Shown here one piece after another: positions 1 to 6,015 of a stretch of DNA of 6,132 nt (the first letter of the stretch is position 1; every line of letters starts with the position of its first letter). The position numbers and the translations under genes are program-made. The notes under the pieces were generated by a model that saw only the letters and a list, made by a program, of their open reading frames with translations, was not told the origin of the DNA and searched no databases. Where the stretch lies: assembly GCA_030152125.1 (NCBI GenBank), contig JASLIR010000203.1, positions 1 through 6,132 on the forward strand. Reading direction: 5' to 3'. This stretch comes from Alkanindiges sp. GTDB lineage: Bacteria > Pseudomonadota > Gammaproteobacteria > Pseudomonadales > Moraxellaceae.

Positions 1-621
1 AATACGGTGGGGGATGCGGAGGTGGAAGTGCAGCAGGGGCGCGAGCAGGATCGCCTGTTTGAGCGTCACTCGCACCAGTACCGTAGCAAGATGCTAATGA
101 AGGATTTTATTGCAGAAATCCAGCGTCAGGATAGCTCCAACAATATGTACATGACAGCCAATAACGCCGCGCAAAATGTGAGTGGCTTAAGCTGTTTGTT
201 TGCCGATATGGCTGATTTTGGCGAAGGTTATATGCGGCAGGGGCAAAGCACTAGCCGCAGTTTCCTGTGGTTTGGCCCCAAGGGTACTTTTACCCCGCTG
301 CATCACGATTTAACCAATAACATGCTGGTACAGGTTTATGGCCGTAAAAAAGTGACCCTGATTCCCGCCTTGCAAACCCCTTACCTGTATAACGACACTG
401 GGGTGTATAGCGAGATAGATAACCCGCATGATGCAGCGCTGGCCGAAAAATATCCGTTATTGCAGCACACCAGCAAGCTGGAGCTGGTATTGCATCCGGG
501 GGAGGCTTTATTTATTCCGATTGGCTGGTGGCATTGCGTGGAAAGCCTGGATATTTCCATTAGTGTATCGTTTACGCATTTTAATGCGCCTAATCATTTT
601 TCGGCTGATTTTCCGCATTAA
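1..621 (+). CDS. Cupin-like/JmjC-type Fe(II)/2-oxoglutarate hydroxylase (5'-truncated)
   Basis: The frame is open from base 1 to the TAA at 619-621, so the N-terminus lies outside the window; the GTG at 7 falls inside conserved domain sequence (GDAEVEVQQGRE) and is unlikely to be the true start. The visible 206 residues match the cupin_8/JmjC hydroxylase fold (FIH-like). The metal-binding HxD is in TPLHHDLTNN (His codon 301-303, Asp codon 307-309), and the distal His is in IGWWHCVESLD (codon 532-534), followed by an ISVSF-like strand. The FWFGPKGT-type lead-in, LVQVYGRKKVTLIP and LHPGEALFIP segments are the usual beta strands of this family. Known members hydroxylate protein side chains or small molecules using O2 and 2-oxoglutarate in the cytoplasm; the substrate here cannot be read from sequence. 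A second Fe(II)/2OG enzyme follows on the same strand and probably shares the transcript. Family call is firm, substrate unknown. Confidence 0.88.
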   Translation, partial: NTVGDAEVEVQQGREQDRLFERHSHQYRSKMLMKDFIAEIQRQDSSNNMYMTANNAAQNVSGLSCLFADMADFGEGYMRQGQSTSRSFLWFGPKGTFTPLHHDLTNNMLVQVYGRKKVTLIPALQTPYLYNDTGVYSEIDNPHDAALAEKYPLLQHTSKLELVLHPGEALFIPIGWWHCVESLDISISVSFTHFNAPNHFSADFPH

Positions 622-667
622 GATTATGGCCGGACAGGCTGTTAAGACTAACAGATGGTTGTTGACT

Positions 668-1528
668 ATGAATATGGATATGACACAGTGGATTGAGCAG
701 CTGCCGGCAGAATGGCAAAGCTGGCTGCTGGAAAACCTGCAGCGCGGCTGTAGTCCACAGGATCTTGCCAAGGTGTTGCATGATAATGGTTTTAGTTCGG
801 AAAGCCTGCAGGCAAAATCCCGGCTGCTACAACCGGAAACCTTGCCATTGCAGGATTTTTCCCTGGCGCATTTAGTGAAAAACGCGGCCAATTTTTTTGA
901 GCTGGTAGGCCAGCGTATCCGGCTGGTGACACATCTGGAAAGCCCTGCCAGCTTTTATTTTGAGGATGTGCTGGCACTTGAAGAGTGTGATCGCCTGATT
1001 GCGCTATCGGAACAGGAAGGCAAGCTGAAGCGTTCCACCGTGGTAGATAACCAGGATGGTTCACAGCTGGTAGACCAGCGCCGCAGCAGTGATTCCACGC
1101 ATTTTCAGCGTGGGGAAAATGAACTGGTGGCGTTGATTGAGCAGCGTATTTCCGCCCTGCTTCAGTGGCCGGTCAGCCATGGCGAAGGCTTGCAGATTTT
1201 GCGTTACCAGCAGGGAGGGGAATACCGCCCGCATATGGATTTTTTTGATCCCAAATATCAGGGTAGTGCCAAACATTTAGCCATTGGCGGGCAGCGTGTG
1301 GCCACGTTTATTCTGTATTTGTCTGATGTAGAGGCTGGCGGCGGAACCAGGTTTCCGCATCTGGGGCTGGAATTCCGGCCCAAAAAAGGGGCGGCTTTAC
1401 TTTTTTCCAATACTGACCAGCATGGTCAACCGCACCAGTTAAGCCTGCATGCCGGTATGCCGGTGGTGGCAGGCGCCAAGTACATTGCCACCAAATGGCT
1501 ACGTGAACAGGAATATGGAAAGTCCTGA
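668..1528 (+). CDS. Prolyl-4-hydroxylase-like 2OG-Fe(II) oxygenase
   Basis: A 286-residue protein from ATG 668. The C-terminal half is a P4Hc-type double-stranded beta helix: RPHMDFF supplies the HxD (His189, Asp191), LHAG the distal His261, and GAKYIATKW the 2-oxoglutarate-binding Lys271. The intervening FILYLSDVEAGGGTRFP and KKGAALLFSN strands are typical of the family. The first 90 or so residues are a helical segment (WQSWLLENLQRGCSP) without catalytic motifs. The reaction expected is hydroxylation of a peptidyl proline or similar side chain in the cytoplasm, with release of succinate and CO2; the target is unknown. The start is uncertain: in-frame ATGs lie at 626, 668, 674 and 680 and none has a strong Shine-Dalgarno. 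ATG 626 sits 4 bases after the upstream stop, which would suit translational coupling. I chose 668 because the preceding 14 residues look unlike a family N-terminus. All catalytic residues are present, so it is probably active. Confidence 0.9.
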   Translation: MNMDMTQWIEQLPAEWQSWLLENLQRGCSPQDLAKVLHDNGFSSESLQAKSRLLQPETLPLQDFSLAHLVKNAANFFELVGQRIRLVTHLESPASFYFEDVLALEECDRLIALSEQEGKLKRSTVVDNQDGSQLVDQRRSSDSTHFQRGENELVALIEQRISALLQWPVSHGEGLQILRYQQGGEYRPHMDFFDPKYQGSAKHLAIGGQRVATFILYLSDVEAGGGTRFPHLGLEFRPKKGAALLFSNTDQHGQPHQLSLHAGMPVVAGAKYIATKWLREQEYGKS

Positions 1529-1559
1529 ACGGACTTGCTGTTCACACTCAGGCTGCATT

Positions 1560-2678
1560 TTAGAACAAGGCCTCCAGGCGCAGGAAGGCGTAGAGGTTAT
1601 GGTCGCGATCCAGGTCTTTGTCATTCACATAGTTCAGGTCGGACTGGATAAAAAACCAGTCGCGCAGCACCGGTTGCCGCCATGACACAAAGGGGCCATA
1701 GCCGTTAATGGTTGAGGCATTGTTTTTAGTGTGTCCACCGGTGTACAGGCCATAGCTGAAGGTGTTGTCGTGAAAAAAGGCATGCTGGCGGAACAGGCGG
1801 TTTTCCCAGAGGACACCGGAGTCCTTGGTTTTATCGGCATAAGTAATGTTGAACTGATCTGACAGGAATGGCTTGTTGGGGCGCTGCTGGCGTACTTCCA
1901 GGTTGGTGCGCAGGTAGTTTTCGCTTTTGGAGCCATAGCGATACACCTGTTCGGCACGGGTATAGAAATTATTCCTTAAGGCCCATTCGCGGGAAATTTT
2001 CAGCCGGCCAAAAATATCATCGCCCGAGCGCAAGCCTACATCAAAATCAGTTTCAAACAACCTGGTTTTAAACCAGTCGGACCAGCGCAAGGCTACCGAA
2101 TTATTGTCCTGCTTGGTACGTTCGCGGTCAAAGGTTTTATTGGTCTCGCTACTGGGGTTGGCGTTGGTAATGGCCACGTTATTCTTTAATTCATCATCCA
2201 GGGAGTCATCACCAAATACCAGGCTTAATTTTTTCTCCAGTGCCGGCAGGCGAATTTTACCGCGAATACGGGGCTTCACCTCAAAATCATTGTATTTATC
2301 CCACGAGCTATCCACCATCACCCGTACCGTTGCAGTAGCCGGACGTTTAGGGTCATCCTCGCCAAACCAGCGGTTAATCTGGGCCGCACGTTTTTGCAGG
2401 CTATTGCGGAACTTATGGTGGTTCACATCCACCATGGAGTCATCCCGGGTTTCAGACTGCGGAGGTACAATTTTACGGTCAGATTCTTCCGGCAGGAGGG
2501 TGGGCATGGCCTCAATGGCATTGGGCAGGGCATTCAGCACTGTGGACATGGTAGAGCTGTCCGCGTCGTTTGTACTATTGTCAGCGGGAGAACCCTTACT
2601 GCCTGCATCGGCAGCAAAGCCATAGCTGCATGCGCCCAGCATGGCAACACACAGCCAGTATTGTTTTAGTGCCAGCAT
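1560..2678 (-). CDS. Exported protein, probable outer-membrane beta-barrel, unknown function
   Basis: A 372-residue protein starting at the ATG whose first base is 2678, with a good Shine-Dalgarno (AAGGG, six bases upstream). The N-terminus is a signal peptide: Lys5, a hydrophobic core, then YGFA-AD, giving likely signal peptidase I cleavage after Ala22. LGAC at 14-17 also resembles a lipobox, so a lipoprotein cannot be excluded. A Ser/Asn/Asp-rich linker (about 23-45) follows, then a charged region with RNSLQKRAAQINRWFGEDD near residue 100. The C-terminal 180 residues show alternating polar/aromatic strands with short turns (FETDFDVGLRSG, FYTRAEQVYRYGS, FSYGLYTGG) and the chain ends in ...RLEALF; a terminal Phe after an amphipathic strand is the usual signal for outer-membrane insertion by BAM. 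I do not recognise the family and give no function. It converges on the dioxygenase pair with a 31-base gap and is probably transcribed alone. Confidence 0.82.
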   Translation of the reverse strand: MLALKQYWLCVAMLGACSYGFAADAGSKGSPADNSTNDADSSTMSTVLNALPNAIEAMPTLLPEESDRKIVPPQSETRDDSMVDVNHHKFRNSLQKRAAQINRWFGEDDPKRPATATVRVMVDSSWDKYNDFEVKPRIRGKIRLPALEKKLSLVFGDDSLDDELKNNVAITNANPSSETNKTFDRERTKQDNNSVALRWSDWFKTRLFETDFDVGLRSGDDIFGRLKISREWALRNNFYTRAEQVYRYGSKSENYLRTNLEVRQQRPNKPFLSDQFNITYADKTKDSGVLWENRLFRQHAFFHDNTFSYGLYTGGHTKNNASTINGYGPFVSWRQPVLRDWFFIQSDLNYVNDKDLDRDHNLYAFLRLEALF

Positions 2679-2709
2679 GTTAAGCCCTTTTATAATTGTC
2701 CATGTTGTG

Positions 2710-2719
2710 TATGATCATA
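2710..2719 (-). promoter_or_regulatory. Possible -10 region within a 10-bp palindrome
   Basis: TATGATCATA is a perfect 10-bp palindrome 31 bases upstream of the exported-protein start. Read on the minus strand its first six bases, TATGAT, match the sigma-70 -10 consensus at five of six positions. No good -35 hexamer lies 16-18 bases further upstream, so the call is weak. A palindrome over a -10 could also be a repressor site. Confidence 0.25.
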
Positions 2720-2805
2720 GCCCTTGTGTTGCTATAAATGTATGAGCTTTATCGGGTTTTTACAGATTTAAGACACAATAAGACAAAAGGTGCTATAAAC
2801 AGCCA

Positions 2806-2837
2806 CAGGCTTAAACCGATAGGTCGGTTTAAGCCTG
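2806..2837. terminator. Perfect 14-bp inverted repeat, possible terminator of the frnE-like gene
   Basis: CAGGCTTAAACCGA at 2806-2819 and its exact reverse complement at 2824-2837 flank a 4-base loop, forming a strong hairpin. It begins 38 bases downstream of the frnE-like stop on the minus strand and lies upstream of the exported-protein gene, so its place suits termination of the former. However, the minus-strand sequence after the stem (TGGCTGTTTATAG) has only a short T-run, and the plus-strand side continues ATAAAAAGC, so it is not a textbook intrinsic terminator in either direction. A dyad operator or an RNA-stability hairpin are alternatives. The repeat is seen directly; the function is inferred. 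Confidence 0.5.
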
Positions 2838-2875
2838 ATAAAAAGCTGGTTTTGAATAACTTAACAGTGCTGGTT

Positions 2876-3595
2876 TTAAGGTTTGTCAGGGATGTCACAC
2901 ACCTCATCATTGCATACGGCGGCATTATCTGTGGCGTTTGTTGCATTTACCTCGGGCAAGTCTGCTTGCGCCTGCTGTAAGGCCTGCAAAAACACTTCAC
3001 GTGGTTGTGCACCGGATAGGCCCAGGCGCTGGTTAAATACAAAGAAAGGCACACCGCTCACTTGTAGCTGGCTGCGGGCAATTTCTTCATCCTGACGTAC
3101 TTCCGCGCTAAACGCATCAGAGTCCAGCACGCTTTTTACCTCACCGGCATTTAAGCCAATCCGTTGTGCAACTATTTCTACGCTAGCGCGTTCGCCAATC
3201 GCCACGCCTTCGGTCATATAGGCATAACACAACGCTTCCTTGGCTTCATTTGCCAAACCCCGGGTAGCAGCAAAATGGATGAGGCGGTGTGCACCAAAGG
3301 TATTGCCGGACTGGGCTTTTTGCCACTGGAAGTCAATGCCTTCCTCGGCAGCCATGGCAGCCACATTGCGCTCCATCTGTTCCATTTCTGCATAACTGCG
3401 GCCATATTTTTTGGCCAGCCGTTCGGTATTGTTGCTGTTGTGCTTTGCCGGGGCATTGGGGTCCAGCTCGAAGCTGTGCCAGTGCACATCCAGCAGCATG
3501 CCAGCCTCGGCGGCCACATGTTCCAGGCGTTTTTTACCAATGTAACAGAAGGGGCAGACTACATCTGACCAGATATCTACACGGATTGGCTGCAT
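2876..3595 (-). CDS. frnE: FrnE-like DsbA-family thiol oxidoreductase
   Basis: A 239-residue protein of the DsbA/thioredoxin-like family (FrnE subgroup). The redox motif CPFC is at Cys14-Cys17 in WSDVVCPFCYIGKKRLE, the helical insert spans roughly residues 50-175, and the cis-proline loop is SGVPFFVFN (Pro183), followed by the family's LSGAQP segment. There is no signal peptide, so it should act in the cytoplasm, catalysing thiol-disulfide exchange; FrnE proteins are linked to oxidative-stress tolerance. The C-terminal tail carries a second pair, Cys228-X4-Cys233 (CNDEVC), resembling the CX4C described for Deinococcus FrnE. Start: I chose the ATG whose first base is 3595, preceded by GAGA eight bases upstream; an in-frame TTG four codons earlier (3607) is possible but less likely. 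It diverges from the transporter gene and is probably monocistronic. The related 2-hydroxychromene-2-carboxylate isomerase is less likely given the intact CXXC. Confidence 0.9.
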   Translation of the reverse strand: MQPIRVDIWSDVVCPFCYIGKKRLEHVAAEAGMLLDVHWHSFELDPNAPAKHNSNNTERLAKKYGRSYAEMEQMERNVAAMAAEEGIDFQWQKAQSGNTFGAHRLIHFAATRGLANEAKEALCYAYMTEGVAIGERASVEIVAQRIGLNAGEVKSVLDSDAFSAEVRQDEEIARSQLQVSGVPFFVFNQRLGLSGAQPREVFLQALQQAQADLPEVNATNATDNAAVCNDEVCDIPDKP

Positions 3596-3624
3596 CAGTA
3601 TTCTCAATCATCTATCTTGTTAAG

Positions 3625-3653
3625 ATAATAGGGTTACCAAGCGCTGATTTAAA
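3625..3653 (-). promoter_or_regulatory. Candidate sigma-70 promoter of the frnE-like gene
   Basis: On the minus strand TTTAAA (3648-3653, four of six to TTGACA) and TATTAT (3625-3630, five of six to TATAAT) are separated by exactly 17 bases. The -10 ends about 30 bases before the chosen ATG. The -35 lies inside the GCGCT/AGCGC inverted repeat at 3641-3657, so a protein bound there would block it. Seen by eye only. Confidence 0.45.
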
Positions 3654-3657
3654 GCGC
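3641..3657. repeat. Short inverted repeat GCGCT-N7-AGCGC
   Basis: Arms at 3641-3645 and 3653-3657 are exact reverse complements around a 7-base AT-rich centre. The centre and right arm include the candidate -35 of the frnE-like gene, so an operator is the more natural reading than an RNA hairpin. Five-base arms may also arise by chance. Confidence 0.35.
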
Positions 3658-3661
3658 AGAT

Positions 3662-3682
3662 TCTGCAACTGACTGTTGCAGA
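3662..3682. repeat. Inverted repeat TCTGCAAC-N5-GTTGCAGA, operator-like
   Basis: Perfect 8-bp arms at 3662-3669 and 3675-3682 around TGACT, located between the divergent frnE-like and transporter genes, just upstream of the frnE-like -35. Its size and spacing are like a dimeric regulator site. A second, looser dyad with the same TGCAA/TTGCA core occurs at 3699-3718. Confidence 0.45.
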
Positions 3683-3698
3683 TTATTGGCTAATGTAG

Positions 3699-3718
3699 TG
3701 CAAAAAATGACTTTGCAG
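3699..3718. repeat. Inverted repeat TGCAAA-N7-TTTGCA
   Basis: Arms at 3699-3704 and 3712-3717 are reverse complements. They repeat the TGCAA/TTGCA half-site of the dyad at 3662-3682, with centres about 36 bases apart. It lies about 60 bases before the transporter start, so the pair may control that gene. Function is inferred. Confidence 0.35.
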
Positions 3719-3775
3719 CCGCCGTCAAATCACGGCATCATGCAGCATCTTGCCGGGCAGTGATTGTATTGCACT

Positions 3776-5080
3776 ATGTCATTGATTAAATCGTTAAATG
3801 GACAAATTCTGGTTGCCGCTATTCTTGGTGTGTTATTCGGCATACTGCTCAACCAGTTATCACCTGAATCCGGCCTGCACAGTGCCAGCCTGTATGGCCT
3901 GAGTATTGCCAGCAGTATCTTTATCGGCTTTTTAAAGCTGTTACTGGTCCCCCTTATTTTTTGCTCGATTGTGGTGGGTATTTCCAACCTGCAGGCGCAC
4001 CAGCATATGCACCGGGTATGGAAAATTACCGTATTGTGCTGTGCCACCACCACCACGATTGCAGTGAGTATTGGCATTGCCTGTGCACACCTGTTTAAAC
4101 CGGGTGAAGGGCTGCATATCGATTTGTTCAAGGATGCTATGAGTAACTTTGAGGCCAAGCAGCAATTTACTCCGTCCGAATTTATCATCCAGTTTATTCA
4201 GGGCTTGCTGGTTAATCCCTTTAAAGCCATGGCAGAAGGTAATGTGCTGGCGGTGGTGGTATTTACCCTGCTGGTTGGTGCGGCGCTGGTAGCGGGTGGC
4301 AAGCGCTATGCTGTTATTAACACCTTTATGAACCAGTCGTTCCAGTTGGTGATGCAACTGGTGGGCTGGGTGATGAAGCTGGCGCCGATTGGTATTTTTG
4401 CCTTGCTGGCCAAGCTGATTGCCACGGAAAACCTGGCAGTACTGGGTAGCCTGGCCAAGTTTGCCACGGTAGTAACCGGCACCACCATTTTTCACGGCCT
4501 GGTGGTATTACCGGCATTGCTGTGGATATTTGGCCGCATGTCGCCGCTTACTTTTTTCAGGGGCGCCAGACCAGCCCTGATAACTGCCTTTGCCACCAGT
4601 TCCAGCTCTGCCACCATGCCGGTAAGCATGCGCTGTGCCGAGCAGAATCTGGGGGTGCATCCCGGCGTGGTGGGGTTTGTGGTGCCATTGGGTTCGCAAA
4701 TGAACATGGATGGCACTGCTTTATACGAAGCGGCGGCTGCACTGTTTATTGCCAATCTGGTGGGGCTGGATTTAAGTGTGGGGCAGCAGGTCATCGTTTG
4801 CCTGACCGCCATGGTGGCCTCCCTTGGTGCGCCGGGGATTCCCAGTGCTGGCATGGTGACCATGATCATGGTGTTGCAATCGGTGGGTTTACCGGCAGAG
4901 GCGATTGCCATTTTACTGCCCATAGACCGTATTCTGGATACCGTGCGTACCGTGGTGAATGTGCAGGGTGACATGATGATTAGTGTGGTGGTGCAACGCT
5001 GGGCAGGTATTAACCCGGATGATGATCAAGCTGCACAGGATGCGGTACCTGACAAGCTGGCAACATCGCTGCCTGAATAA
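3776..5080 (+). CDS. DAACS-family glutamate/aspartate (dicarboxylate):cation symporter
   Basis: A 434-residue inner-membrane transporter of the dicarboxylate/amino acid:cation symporter family (GltPh/EAAT fold, eight helices plus two re-entrant hairpins). HP1 carries the serine-rich TSSSSATMP (274-282). Helix 7 carries NMDGT (310-314), the signature for cation and substrate binding. HP2 carries SLGAPGIPSAG. Helix 8 reads DRILDTVRTVVNVQGD with Asp388, Arg391, Thr392 and Asn395 at the positions of GltPh Asp394, Arg397, Thr398 and Asn401; that arginine pairs with the side-chain carboxylate of acidic substrates, so glutamate or aspartate is the likely cargo. Length and motif numbering fit the family. 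Start: ATG 3776 lacks a Shine-Dalgarno; TTG 3764, four codons upstream, is preceded by GGGCAG and remains possible. It diverges from the frnE-like gene and converges on the membrane protein at 5112. The gene is intact; the coupling ion is not determined by sequence alone. Confidence 0.93.
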   Translation: MSLIKSLNGQILVAAILGVLFGILLNQLSPESGLHSASLYGLSIASSIFIGFLKLLLVPLIFCSIVVGISNLQAHQHMHRVWKITVLCCATTTTIAVSIGIACAHLFKPGEGLHIDLFKDAMSNFEAKQQFTPSEFIIQFIQGLLVNPFKAMAEGNVLAVVVFTLLVGAALVAGGKRYAVINTFMNQSFQLVMQLVGWVMKLAPIGIFALLAKLIATENLAVLGSLAKFATVVTGTTIFHGLVVLPALLWIFGRMSPLTFFRGARPALITAFATSSSSATMPVSMRCAEQNLGVHPGVVGFVVPLGSQMNMDGTALYEAAAALFIANLVGLDLSVGQQVIVCLTAMVASLGAPGIPSAGMVTMIMVLQSVGLPAEAIAILLPIDRILDTVRTVVNVQGDMMISVVVQRWAGINPDDDQAAQDAVPDKLATSLPE

Positions 5081-5111
5081 GGCGAGCAGGGCGAGCGATG
5101 TGCCGGGAATA

Positions 5112-5834
5112 TCAGGATGCTGGCTGGTTTGGATTTTCCCCGACGCGGCTAAACCAGATTAGTGCACCCCCCAGAGTTATCATCCATAGTGGCAGCAGCA
5201 GGTTATTGATGTCTGCAATGACTTGTACGCTGCTGCATACATTCCTGAAGGCCCCCACTATAAACAGCAGGGCGAACAGCATGCCGCAATAGCCCAGCCA
5301 TTTCGGATAGCGTGGCTCGTGTGCCAGGCAATAGCCTGCAATCAGGAAAAAGGCCGCCAGACAGCTTTCGCCCAAAAACTCACCAATATAATTGCCCAGA
5401 TAGACATTCAGCCCCTTAAAAATGGCATCAATGCTGTGCATGCTGGCTGTATCCCCGTGCGCACTGGCTAAGGTATAAGCCTGTGCCAGTTCCCAGTGAA
5501 TGCTGGGCCAGCGCATCAGGCCCAGGCACATGCTGAGCGTGGCAATGCTGATAAACATCAGTGCCAGTGTCATGGCATTACGATGCTGTGGGCAGGCCGC
5601 GTAATGACCGGCTGCAGCGGGTAGCAGGAACAGCGGCAGCAATGCATAAATAGCCCATACGGTTCTTAGCGGGTCGCCACCTGCCAAAAGCTGGCTGAAT
5701 ACGCTGGCGGCATCACCATCCAGTACATCCGGGTAATTAAACTGCGCGGCCAGATAGCTAAAAACCACGGTAAATGCCACGGCACCAAGAATAAAACTTA
5801 AACCACCAGTAATTTGTATAAGGCGTTGTTGCAT
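5112..5834 (-). CDS. Six-helix membrane protein, DUF4386-like
   Basis: A 240-residue integral inner-membrane protein. Hydrophobic segments are at about residues 8-28, 56-76, 87-107, 148-171, 179-196 and 206-228, suggesting six transmembrane helices. The pattern of a first helix followed by NYPDVL, a short soluble stretch, and then a helix beginning LRTVWAIYALLP resembles DUF4386 proteins; I make this match from memory of the family's look and am only moderately sure. No catalytic motif or transport signature is visible and the role is unknown. The start ATG (first base 5834) has AGG seven bases upstream (CAGGTCAAATA). The last 15 residues are polar. It is convergent with the transporter (31-base gap) and divergent from the lipoprotein gene; it is probably transcribed alone. 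Confidence 0.8.
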   Translation of the reverse strand: MQQRLIQITGGLSFILGAVAFTVVFSYLAAQFNYPDVLDGDAASVFSQLLAGGDPLRTVWAIYALLPLFLLPAAAGHYAACPQHRNAMTLALMFISIATLSMCLGLMRWPSIHWELAQAYTLASAHGDTASMHSIDAIFKGLNVYLGNYIGEFLGESCLAAFFLIAGYCLAHEPRYPKWLGYCGMLFALLFIVGAFRNVCSSVQVIADINNLLLPLWMITLGGALIWFSRVGENPNQPAS

Positions 5835-5947
5835 TATTTGACCTGTTTGAGTTGTTGATTGTATTGCTGGAATAATCTACTGGACGGATATTGCAAAATA
5901 GCAACGTTATCAAGGCGGTTTATTTACACAAAACGGGTATGCCGCTA

Positions 5948-5976
5948 TTGTGGAAGTGGGGAATTGTGGATATAAC
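5948..5976 (+). promoter_or_regulatory. Candidate promoter of the lipoprotein gene
   Basis: TATAAC at 5971-5976 matches five of six of the -10 consensus, and TTGTGG at 5948-5953 lies exactly 17 bases upstream as a weak -35 (TTG conserved). The start of transcription would fall near 5983, giving a leader of about 30 bases. The octamer ATTGTGGA occurs at 5947-5954 and again at 5963-5970, so the -35 lies in a direct repeat of 16-base period. Confidence 0.4.
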
Positions 5977-6003
5977 CTAGTCGGTATAGAAATAACTACT
6001 AGG
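5976..6003. repeat. Inverted repeat CCTAGT-N16-ACTAGG
   Basis: Arms at 5976-5981 and 5998-6003 are exact reverse complements, centres 22 bases apart (two helical turns). They start at the end of the candidate -10 and reach to three bases before the Shine-Dalgarno of the lipoprotein gene, so a bound dimer would sit over the transcription start. Six-base arms are short; chance is possible. Confidence 0.3.
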
Positions 6004-6015
6004 CTGGAGTAAATG

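Noticed and set aside
508..891. A 127-codon minus-strand frame across the dioxygenase junction.
   Set aside because: It covers conserved catalytic sequence of the first enzyme on the other strand and its product is Cys/Arg/Lys-rich with no recognisable domain.
1520..1536. Hairpin AAGTCC-TGAAC-GGACTT around the stop of the second dioxygenase as a terminator.
   Set aside because: Only six base pairs, includes the stop codon in the loop, and is followed by GCTGTTCACA rather than a T-run.
2104..2625. A 173-codon plus-strand open frame within the exported-protein gene.
   Set aside because: The minus-strand frame has a good Shine-Dalgarno, a signal peptide and a barrel-like end; the plus-strand product is Ser/Arg-rich shadow sequence.
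2738..2980. An 80-codon plus-strand frame across the intergenic hairpin and the end of the frnE-like gene.
   Set aside because: No Shine-Dalgarno, it runs through the perfect inverted repeat, and its second half is antisense to the CX4C tail; nothing suggests translation.
4492..4974. A 160-codon open frame antisense to the transporter gene.
   Set aside because: It lies wholly within a gene with full family motifs on the other strand, its translation is Pro/Thr-rich and low in structure, and it has no ribosome binding site of note.
5081..5097. Direct repeat GGCGAGC after the transporter stop.
   Set aside because: Only two 7-base copies; too short to mean more than local duplication or chance.
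5127..5160. CTGGTTT...AAACCAG inverted repeat near the transporter 3' side as a terminator.
   Set aside because: The arms are seven bases around a 20-base loop and lie inside the coding end of the DUF4386-like gene, with no following T-tract.
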